A DNA stretch of 64,000 nucleotides. It comes from Agrocybe praecox (taxonomy: Eukaryota > Basidiomycota > Agaricomycetes > Agaricales > Agrocybaceae). This document shows positions 22,637-31,936 of this stretch, in pieces. The DNA lies in NCBI GenBank assembly GCA_964017145.1, contig OZ024845.1, positions 930,001 through 994,000 of the forward strand. Direction: 5' to 3'. The translations under genes and the position numbers were made by a program. Within the stretch, counting starts at the first letter, position 1, and each line of letters begins with the position of its first letter. Below the pieces are notes generated by a model, which had not been told where the DNA came from, ran no database searches, and was given only the letters and a program-made list of their open reading frames with translations.

Positions 22637-23064
22637 CAGGTAGGGCAGCTACACTGTACTGTATGATACTGCTGAGTGGGGTCCTACAGTGTAGTGTATG
22701 ATACGAGCCCAGTGGGCCCACTGGACTCCTCCAGTAAGGTTTTACCTTATTAGGATGAGCGGACAGTAGGGGCGGAAAGTGGGCGGGTAAGCAGGGGTCA
22801 GCAGGTAGGGGTAAATTGGGGGTGCGGGCAGGGAAAAAAAATAGGGTTAGTGGGTGGGTAGCCTGGTAGACAGGTTTAGCGGGTGGGTAGGGTAGGCAGG
22901 GTTAATGGGTCGGTGGGATATACAGCACAGTAGTGGGTACACTAGTAAATAGGGCCAGCAAGCAGGGAGAGTAGATAGGGCTAGCGGGTAGGTACAATAT
23001 TGGTTTATAAATAATAATTGGGTGGTTAGAAAATAGCGGGTGCATGGAGCATAAAGTGGTGCGG
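22637..23064. repeat. G-rich GGGTGGGTAGG-like degenerate repeat
   Basis: From about 22760 the plus strand is dominated by variants of GGGTGGGTAGGCAGGG. It merges into the 24 bp array. A direct repeat with TAGTGTATGATAC/TACTGTATGATAC lies near 22655-22705. Confidence 0.6.
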
Positions 23065-23960
23065 GAGTATGTACCTGCCCATTGGTGGGTGCATTTATAT
23101 GCCCACTGGTGGGTGTAATTATCCACACACTGGCGGGTCTTTTTGCTTGTACGATAGCAGGTCTATTTATCTGCACATTTGCGGGTTTATTTAATTGTAT
23201 ATTGGTGGGACTATCTAATTGTTCATTGGTAGGACTATTTAATTGTCCATTGGCGGGACTATTTATTTGCACGTGGGCGGGTTTATTTAATTGTCCATTG
23301 GCAGGACTACTTAATTGTGCATTTGTGGGACTATCTAATTGTTAATTGGTGGGTTTATTTAATTGTCCATTGGCGGGACTATTTATCTGCACATTTTCAG
23401 GACTATTTAATTGTCCATTGGTGGGTTTATTTAATTGTTCATTGGCGGGACTATTTATCTGCACATGTGCGGGTTTATTTAATTGTCCGTTGGCAGGACA
23501 ATTTATCTGCACATTGGCAGGACTACTTAACTGTGCGTTGGTGGGACAATTTAATTGTCCGCTGGCAGGTGTATATATCTTCAGAATAGCAGGTGTATTT
23601 ATCTACACTTTTTCAGGTCTCATTAATTGTGTGTTAGTTGGTTTGTTTAATTGTCCGCTGGCAGGTGTATTTATCTACACATAGGCAGGACTATTTAATT
23701 GTTCATTGGCGGGACTATTTATTTGCACATTGGCGGGACTATTTAATTGTGCATTGTCGGGTCTATTTAACTGTCCACTGGCGGGTGTATTTATCTTCAT
23801 ATTTGAAGGTCTCATTAATTGTGTTGGCAGGTCTATTCATTTGTGCTTGTGTGTGTAATTATCTTTGCATTGGTGTTTATTCTCACCTGCATTCTGGCGG
23901 GTAAACTAATCTGCACGTGGGTGAGTGTTATTATCTGCATATTGGCAGGTGTCTATGAAA
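23065..23960. repeat. 24 bp minisatellite, about 35 degenerate units
   Basis: The consensus unit is close to CTATTTAATTGT plus CCATTGGCGGGA. Because 24 is a multiple of three, the plus frame reads an 8-residue repeat (GLFNCPLA, GLFICTWA) over several hundred bases, with few stops (one TAA near 23343). A protein origin is possible but not supported by any start, splice or conserved flank. The array ends inside the gag-like fragment at about 23960. Confidence 0.85.
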
Positions 23961-24554
23961 TTGGCGGAGTTTCGGAGGTTTCCGAGCATCAAATGATGCC
24001 ACCCACAGTAGGTTGCAATGTGTTTCAATTGCAATTCGAAGATATTGTCGTTTATATGTCTTGAATTCATCGAGTGTACGAAGAGGCTCATTGGATTGTT
24101 GGTGTGCATATGCACGAAGTGATGCAAGCGTAAATTTCTGGGATGCACGATCAGCGTCAAAAAGCTTGAGCATATTTGTTCGAAGAGCTGTCCAGTTGCA
24201 TTGATAGTATTCTTGCATTCCTTCAACGATTTCTTTGGTAGGGCGATTGCAATAGGCATGCATAAACTTGGTCTTTTCGGCATCGGTGGTAACGTTAAAA
24301 TGCGTAAAAAGATATTTGCAATGGTCAAGAAAGGTTTCAACTTCAGACCAGTGACCAGTAAACTTGGGGGCTGATGTGGTTCCTGGGATTGGCATTTCTG
24401 CAGAACTACGTTGAACTGTGGTTATGGTTGCCATCATAGGTGCTTGAGTAGGAACTTGAGGATTGGACGTCTGAGGCTGAGCTGTAGGTGCAGGTACAGT
24501 TGCAGATGCAGCTGCTAGGGGATCGATAGGCGGTGCTGTGGGGTTGTTTGGCAT
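23961..24554 (-). pseudogene. LTR-retrotransposon gag-like fragment
   Basis: A minus-strand open frame from ATG at 24554 reads a Pro/Thr/Ala-rich leader, then FTGHWSEVETFLDHCKYLF, EKTKFMHAYCNRPTKEIVEG and TALRTNMLKLFDADRAS. This is the layout of retrotransposon Gag capsid regions of Gypsy-type elements in mushrooms. The frame dissolves into the 24 bp minisatellite at about 23960, so the zinc knuckle, protease and polymerase are missing. I could not identify an LTR or primer-binding site in 24600-25500 with confidence. It is an element fragment without enzymatic function. Confidence 0.6.
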
Positions 24555-25519
24555 TTATAATGATAAGTGCACAGATAAGAGAGAATGCGAAGTAGATTAA
24601 GAAGAGTATGGTTGAAGCAATGATTGTTGAATGATAAAAGGAAAGAAGTGTTCCCTTAAGGTGGGCTCCAGTTGAAAGACAATTTTTCTGCCGGTGATTT
24701 ATGCTTTGCCAACCACACAAAACACAACCAACAACAAAATCCAGAGAAAGAGTGGACTAGACCTAGATAAGACGACTCTCTCCCTGTGAGTTCGGGGGTG
24801 GGAATAAAGTTACTTCGTTTCTAGGAATGGTTTGTTGGTGTAAAGATCAAATAGGTTTAAAGGTTTGTGATGAGCTTTTGTCCTAGACAAAAGTTTGAGA
24901 TTGAATAAGAGAGTAGAATTCAAAGCGAACGTATTCCACTTTGAAATCAGAGTAAACATCGAAAAAGAAGAGAATAATCGAAGCTTGGAACGTTTTCCGA
25001 GCTATAGAATTGACTGCCGAGACTGAGAATTGACTGAACGAATACTGAACTGAAAAATAGCTGCTTGAATCGGTACAATTGTCCTATGATGGGGGGTTTA
25101 CTTCTTGTCTCTACTTTACAGGATCTAACTAGCTTTTATACTACAAATCCTGCAAGGCATGAGTAATCAATGACAAGTAAGGTTGAAACACATGATAAAG
25201 AATAAGAGGTAGAATGAATAAGCTGACTGAGCGAGTGAGTCAGGAATGACAAGGAAATGGGTTGAAACGATGGAAAAGAAGGAGAAAACTGTCCATCAAT
25301 CGATGAAATGAGTGAGTAAGAAATAATAAAAAAGCTGACTAATGCGCAGCAAAGAATGACCAAGCACGTCTTCTTGAATGATAAATCGATCATAGTTGAC
25401 TTGACGATTAGTGAAATCGACGGATGGAAGGAATCGAGCTATTTCCAGCAGATAGATTGCTATATTTGGCGGATGCAACCTTAGCGTAGCCTCATTGTTG
25501 ATGCATCAGTTCCCGTGAC
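24555..25519. other. Stretch between gag fragment and ORF, no gene seen
   Basis: Purine-rich on the plus strand, with many GAATGA/GAGTGAGT motifs. It may include the leader and LTR of the gag-bearing element, but no paired copy exists in the window to prove it. Confidence 0.4.
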
Positions 25520-26074
25520 TCATGGTGACTCGTGATAGGCATGTGACATCGAATCATGTGTCTGGAATGATGGTTGCACAGCCGCTTGATGGCCTAGACT
25601 TTGTATGATGGAGTAGATGGGATGCGACAGATTTAGATAAGTGGTGAATATGCTGTGCCGTTGTGTGATGTAAGCGTAGGCATATTTTATCTTCTGCATA
25701 ATACTGAGGGACACTTGTGATTGTGGGATAGCAATACGGGGTCTTGTGAATAATGCCGGTGCCGATTTCTTGGTGGTCGTTACTGCAGAAACTATAATTC
25801 CTCGTTCATAATGCACGATTTCCTCGAGGCAAATGATTTTTGATGTGTCGTCCGGCTGAATTCTGTATGTGAAACTGACGGTGTCTCCTTTTTGAAAAAT
25901 ATGATCCTGTGTGTAATGTGTCGCTAGCCAATTTTCGCAATTTTCGCTTGCATCAAAAACTCCGGCAATTTGAATAAATGGATATATTGACGCTTTATTG
26001 ATTTTTCGAGGTCCGGAAGAATTGGCGGCATCCTTGGATTGTTGAACAAAAGATTGGACAGAAGGGGAAGACAT
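25520..26074 (-). CDS. Hypothetical protein, 184 residues
   Basis: Single open frame from ATG at 26074. The protein begins MSSPSVQSFVQQSKDAANSS and contains YPFIQIAGVFDASENCENWL and GDTVSFTYRIQP. I do not recognise a domain; a beta-rich fold is plausible from the alternating pattern. It lies inside the segment bracketed by the 477 bp inverted repeats and upstream, on the same strand, of the gag fragment, so it could be an element passenger. The absence of introns and the isolation make its status uncertain. Confidence 0.4.
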   Translation of the reverse strand: MSSPSVQSFVQQSKDAANSSGPRKINKASIYPFIQIAGVFDASENCENWLATHYTQDHIFQKGDTVSFTYRIQPDDTSKIICLEEIVHYERGIIVSAVTTTKKSAPALFTRPRIAIPQSQVSLSIMQKIKYAYAYITQRHSIFTTYLNLSHPIYSIIQSLGHQAAVQPSFQTHDSMSHAYHESP

Positions 26075-27469
26075 TTTCAAAGGTGAACGCGTAAGATGAT
26101 GAACGTTGAGAGGAAAGAATGAATTGCTGTGGATCGTGGTGACGGTTTCATGACTTGGGCCTGAAATGAATAGTTTTCAGAAGAATTGGTGCCTTATTTG
26201 TTGCGATAAAGTTGTGATGGTGAATTAAAATGGAGAAGTACAATAAAGGAAATATTGAAATTTAAAAATAAACAATTAATCTCTTATGCAATTTCAGGTT
26301 CGTTCATGTTCAATCAATTATGACGCATGACACCGTTTACCTTTGCTCGCTGGCGGCCTAATCCAATGTGTAATGAAATGCTCCTATTGATGGGATGGTG
26401 AGCTTATTGATGAAAGCTTACCGAATTCTGTGGTTTGACATAGACATGGAGGTTCCTTGAAGACGACGTTATATATATATACATGTGATGGACTGGGGGC
26501 TAATCGATTTCCAATAGCCTCTGGCATTATCAATCCGCAACATCACTCATGGTCCAGACCGAAATCGTCCAAACGCTCGTCAGCTATCTCAAAGAACATC
26601 CTGCCATTAGCAAATCCTTCCTTTCAACAAGGCCTTCAGCAAAGCACGTGCAAGTGGGATCCTCCAAAAATACAACACATTCATTCTAGACCACTATTCC
26701 AACTTCCTCGACAACCTATTCAAGTGGATCCCCTCTGCATGCCCCAACTACACAGGTACATGAACAAGTCTGCCTCTTCTACTGGATCCAGTCGTGGATC
26801 TGTAACTTGATCCTACCTCTTGCAATGAGCATACATGGCTCATCAAATACTCGCAGCATATCCACAATTTTTACGACGCAGCGGTAGCCATGTTCTACGC
26901 AAGTGAGGAAAAACACCACATGGAGGACTATGTTGTCCCCCCCATCAACGAATTTTTCGCCCGCCGACGTCTGGCGAGTTCAACTTCTGACAGCGATGCC
27001 GAAGGAGAAAAAGACGCATGTAGGGGCTATCAGACCCTACAGCCGCGCGGTTGGGTACTCATTGACAACCCTCTCCATAAACTCGTTTGTGTTCTCATCG
27101 TTCGTGTTGGTTAGACATCCTCGCTCATCCTTTCCGTCAAAGTTTGCGACAAAATCCATAAATGCCAAGGATTCTCCTCTTGTGGCATGGGCGGTTGCGA
27201 CGTCGTTGTCTTTTTATTTTATTTTTTAGAACAGACCCATTATGGTAGATATCAAGTTTCTAGAGTCTCATCTCCCTACAGGATGGGTCAAGCACTCTCT
27301 GTCGCATGAACAATTTCGAAGTGGTCCTTTTATTCTCTGCTCAATGTTGCGCACCAAAACAGGGCATCTTTGTATGACTTTCTCCTATGGACTTCAAACG
27401 ACCATACCCCACTTTCTTCAGACTATCATTGCTTATAAATTATGTCAGGATGAAGTAGACATTTTAATA
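26075..27469 (+). other. Unrecognised multi-fragment coding remnant
   Basis: Plus-strand pieces near 26548-26690 (VQTEIVQTLVSYLKEHPA), 26850-27000 (YSQHIHNFYDAAVAMFYASE, then DYVVPPINEFFARRR) and 27240-27541 have a protein-like composition. They do not join into one frame with standard introns. I could not place them in a family. They are probably a decayed gene. 26075-26450 has no coding signal. Confidence 0.3.
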
Positions 27470-28612
27470 CATTACGGGCGGTCGTACAGGCAGCATTTCT
27501 CTGCGACGTCTTTCAGTATTATTGTATGTCAAGGTACATAGATTAACACCGGAAGTTGACCGCACGCAAGTAATACATTTGGAGTTCACAATGATTTCTT
27601 CGTCTTCCAAGTTCCACCTGCGGCGCACACTATTTGCTCCCTTTGCGTAATCGATCTTGTATCCTTTGCTACGCACATGCCTATATCGAAGCAAGACTGT
27701 CATACCTGGGGAAAAGACAACATTGGCGCCAGAGGAACGGGGTGCTCAAGCAGTGCACGCTCAACATATGTTGAGATCAACATACTCGAGGCTTCCGATC
27801 ATAACACAATGATGTCTATCCCGCATCGATCAGCACCCATTCACCGATAGGAAGGCCTTTCAAGATGACACAGCGGGAGGCGCTCGGTCAAGCCTTTTAA
27901 TTAGCAGCTATACGAATTGCATTAACCTCAAGTATGCATACGCAAACGGCGGGATTACTTACCAAGAACGACACCCCAGAGGCTGGCCGAACACGGCCAC
28001 GCACGAGCATTACCTCTTGATAAGTCTGAACAGAGAGAAGTTTGATCAAGACAATGATCAAATATTAAAGGCGATTGGACATACTGGCAATGCCATTCCC
28101 AATCTATGACCAGAGAGCAGAGTTGGAAGAGAGTAATATACTATAACTGAGAGATTAGTACGGTGCATTGATAAAAGTGATGTGAGCAAACGTACCGAGA
28201 TAGACGACGCTCACTCCCACAGCGATGGAAGCAGCCTACGTTTGAGCGAGCATGATCATGAGTTGTGTTGACCCATGGCAAGGGTGGGAAGATAAAGGCG
28301 TGAGGTAAGTTGCCTTGAAAGACAGGCGAGTAGGTGATGGTGGTGATGGTGGTGGTTGGAGAGAAAGAGGCATTGGAGGGAATGGAAGGATTGAATACCC
28401 AGGTGGCAATATAGCCTTGTTTGTTCTTTATCGATCATCTCCATTCCGAGAACTGGCGAGGTTTTGACAGAAAACATATGAACCGGTCACTAAGAAGTCC
28501 GAAATCGATCGGGGCGGGAAAAAGAAGACCAGATCCCACAGAACTGGTACTGAACAACCAACATAGGATTGTGTGCTTTCAGAAAATAACCTGGCGAGAG
28601 GGGGTTGGTAAT
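27470..28612 (-). repeat. Repeat module X, copy 1 (inverted relative to 40.1-41.6 kb)
   Basis: Its reverse complement matches 40145-41560 in order: the GYKIDYAKGANSVRRRW-encoding block, GCACGCTCAACATATGTTGA, GGCCTTTCAAGATGA, the GACACCCCAGAGGCTGG block, and the block with CCGAGAACTGGCGAGG. Divergence is noticeable (point changes and indels). It encodes pieces of a small spliced gene of unknown function; neither copy is intact. Confidence 0.75.
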
Positions 28613-29396
28613 GTTGAACCAACTCTGTACGTGGAGAGTGAAGTGTGGGTAATGGGCCACAATCGGTGCAGGGTTTGAATGAAGGTTTACCACTGACGGA
28701 AGTAACCCCTGCGGGTTGGTCGATCGAATTTCTCGTTGTAGTTGACTGTGTAACTTTGTTGAGACATCAATGTTGGGATTAGACCCAGCTGGTTAACAAT
28801 AAGTCGACTGTGTATATGCCCGCAATTGTGGGAAATAACCATATCCAGCATAACAGTTCCATTCAAAGTGAGGGATGCTGTGGGGTGATACAGTCTTGGT
28901 ATATTGGATGCAGAGATGTCAACCAAGAAAATCTTCTACTTGCTGGAGCAGCAGGAGTATCGATGACGAGAGTAGCAGGTGGATTCGTGGCTCTACTGTT
29001 GCCTACCTGATCGAAGCTCTAACATGTCAAAGACTGATATGTACCAAGGTGGGAGGAGCATTAGCATGGGTGCCATAAGCGGTGCAGGTGGACCTGGTAT
29101 GCTGAGAGCGCGAACGCGAGCGAGAAAGTTGGGGGTATGGAGCTAGGCACGGAGGTGGAGAGCGTGCAATGAGTTGCGATCGGAATAGGGGTGCATAGAA
29201 GACTGGGACTGGGTCACCTAGCAGTGGCACTACGAACCGCAAACGAGAGGATGAGTTGGAACCCTTGTCAACCTCAACACACAATGTGTTGTGTCCAAAC
29301 CTGAGAATACTGGTGTTTGTCATAATAAAAAAGAAGGTGAGTTTAAATGGGTGATATCTTGAAGGCCACCCAGTGACGCTGAGAATACATTGATCT
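28613..29396. repeat. Repeat module Y and flanking sequence, copy 1
   Basis: About 29040-29230 resembles 37950-38170 (shared GGTGGGAGGAGC, GCTGAGAGCG, ATGAGTTGCGATCGG-like text) in the same orientation. 28690-28760 resembles 29530-29600 with AGTAGCCCCTGCG-like text, a shorter internal duplication. Small open frames have no recognisable product. Confidence 0.55.
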
Positions 29397-29873
29397 TCTG
29401 AAAGACTTGATATATGAGTTGTACAAGTCGCTGGTTCACATGTACATCGTCCGTCGAGGGCCCAAAGTCCATAATATCAACTGGTGATTTTTTCCATTAA
29501 GCTTGGATCAAGTGAGTAATAAAGGAAGACTTACCACTGATTGAAGTAGCCCCTGCGCATATATTTACCTCAAGATTGATTGTTTCGTTATAGTTGGCCG
29601 TGCTAGGCAGTCCTATATATGTTAGACAAAGATGCAACAAGTAGGGTGGCGCATAAAGTGATGTTGGAGGATGTCATATAGAAACGTGCTTCGACTTGTG
29701 TGGAAACATAGAGCTAAATTGATGAGACTATAATGCGGTAAGTCTTCATTCATTTTTGCTTGGGAGCAGAAAGTATCGGATGGGTCAAGGGACACAAAGA
29801 TAGTCAAGAGCTCTCTGCATGACATTCAAGGTTGAATGCGGTCATGTGGCCTTTTGGTCCGCATTGTGATTTT
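29397..29873 (-). repeat. Right copy of the 477 bp inverted duplication
   Basis: Reverse complement of 22160-22636. Unlike the left copy, its neighbourhood is also found elsewhere: a related but diverged sequence at about 38810-38930 is followed by the same next module as here. That suggests this copy is in the original context and the left one was derived from it. Confidence 0.9.
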
Positions 29874-29894
29874 AGCCGTAAATGATTTTTGTTC

Positions 29895-30410
29895 TTAACC
29901 GTCAAAACCTCATCGCTATTCACAGTCATCAGGCTTATACATCCCAGATGATTCACAACAAACTACGTCGGCCGCCGCATATCGACTAGTTTCCCACTGG
30001 ATTCCACTATGTATGCTTGGATTTTCACTGGCTCGGGCATTGTTATACTCAATCCTCAACGAGCACTCACCCCTTACCGTCAACCCCTGCACCTGTCCGT
30101 CCGTAGCCAAGGCCCGTCTTCCTTTGGTCAACTCTTGATAGAACAGGAAATTCAACAAGAGGCAGCTGGTTATCATGCGAGCTCCATGTTCCAAAACTTG
30201 CCCAGAGCTCTTGCTCTAGACCATGTCTCTTCCCTTGACCACCACAACCACAACCACCCACCGCATAAATTACCCTCTGTTGTCTACGTTATTTGTCACA
30301 GTACATTTCCACGCTTGCTAGCTTCCCCCTTCCGCCCAGATCTATCTGCCTTCCACCTACCGCTGCTGCCATTGTCTCATCTCACTTGGAAGATTTGAGC
30401 CCACTACTAG
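29895..30410 (+). repeat. Repeat module W, copy 1
   Basis: Same orientation as about 38965-39560. Shared landmarks in order are AAACCTCATCG, CTCAACAAACC/CACAACAAACTA, GTCGGCCGC, TTTGGTCAAC, GCTCCATGTTCCAAAACT and TGAATTACCCTCT-like text. A disrupted reading frame (MSAAASYQ-like start) suggests a former gene start; no function is recognised. Confidence 0.65.
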
Positions 30411-31936
30411 TTGGCAATCTTGAAGTTGTGTTTGACCTCCTCCTTTGCTATGATCCAACTGGCCAGTCTATCGACCCAATTAACCTGATTGTTTATCTTT
30501 GTTATTTTTCCTTGACCTACCGACACATACTCTTTGGCTCTCTTATCGCCTCTCTTTTCTTTTACGCCTCTTCCTATTCTCCTTCACTGCCTACTGATTG
30601 ATTTAACTCCTGTTTTTGAAAATTTCTCCGCCTTTCATTGGGTGTTATCAGTGGTATATTATATGCACATTTCTTCTTTCTCTTGCATAGATATCATTGT
30701 GCCTTGTTTCTTCCTTGTTTCTGTATTATTTCGATATCTGGTTCTTGAACTGAACTTGTGACATTATGAAAGTAATGCCATTTCTCATTCCCTCTCTTCT
30801 ATCTTCACTCAGCCCCCTTCCTTCTCTTTAGCTCTGATTGTCGTAGTACATACAGTACCTATTGTATCATATGAGCGTATAACCTTACCTAGCCAGCTTA
30901 CATATCCTAGTTCTCCTATGGCTTATGTCATGTTTTTTATGGCTTTTTTGTACATACTACATTCTTTTGTTCGTTGTTGTTTTGTGTGTTTGTTGTTTTG
31001 TGTGTTTGTTGTTTTGTGTGTTTGTTGTTTTGTGTGTTTGTTGTTTTGTGTGTTTGTTGTTTTGTGTGTTTGTTGTTTTGTACATTTGTTGTTTCTTGCA
31101 TTCCTAGTTTGTCATTCTGCACTTCTTTTGTGTTTGCATTTGCAGTTTACTTCACCCCCTCTGGTCCATCTATCCACCACACTCTATCTACACTTGTTCA
31201 TGCATACTCCCTAATATCTATACCTACTCCTTAGCACTATGCCTTTGTATCTTAACACCAAGCCCGGTGGTATTGCTACTACCGCCTGATCCTCTTTTAT
31301 TTTGCACAGTTTTGCGGTTTGCTTTTTGGTTTCCGTTTTAAAAATCTCTATCCATGTTCCCGCTTTCTTTCTAACATTCCTTCCTTTATACCCACCTTAC
31401 CTTCATCTTTACCTTCCTCTCTCCTCATTCTTTCCACCTGTTCATCCTTATCTTCCTTCCAACTCGTCCATCCTTCTATACATGCATATAACAAATATAC
31501 TATAAGTACAGTTTGAACGGTTTTGGGTGAGTGTGTGGGTGTGTTCGGGAACTTGCGGCATTGCTGATGTGTACCCAAAAATAATCTGGCTTGATGGATT
31601 TCAGAGAACTACTGCATGCAGTGTGCATGCCGTAGATGGCAAAAAGAACATGTTATCATTGGTAAAACCTACATGTAAAATTATGCTCTCTTTTGTTGTG
31701 GGTGTCAATGTGTATATGGACAAGTTGGTTTTATTTACATTGTTTTACATAGAATGTCAAGAGCAGTATCAAAGTAGTATATAAGTGGGGTCTTTCAAGT
31801 TTTGGATGTTTTTGGGGGTGGTAGTACATTCAGAAAATTGAGACAAAAAAAAATCTGGTTCACAGAAATTTATTGGACCTGTTGTGGATTTGATTTGTTG
31901 GTGGTTTTTCATTTTCTTTTGGTGTTTTTAGGTGGC
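30411..31936. other. Pyrimidine-rich gene-free stretch
   Basis: Mostly T/C-rich sequence with a 16 bp tandem array. The last 400 bp before 31937 is probably the 3' untranslated and terminator region of the GTPase gene on the minus strand. No supported gene. Confidence 0.55.
30975..31095. repeat. 16 bp tandem repeat, about 7 copies
   Basis: The unit GTTGTTTTGTGTGTTT repeats almost perfectly. It generates spurious Cys/Val/Phe-rich frames (CFVCLLFCVFVV) on the plus strand. Confidence 0.95.

Noticed and set aside
30918..31234. Cys/Val/Phe-rich membrane-like frames
   Set aside because: Produced by the 16 bp tandem repeat; no start context or conservation.
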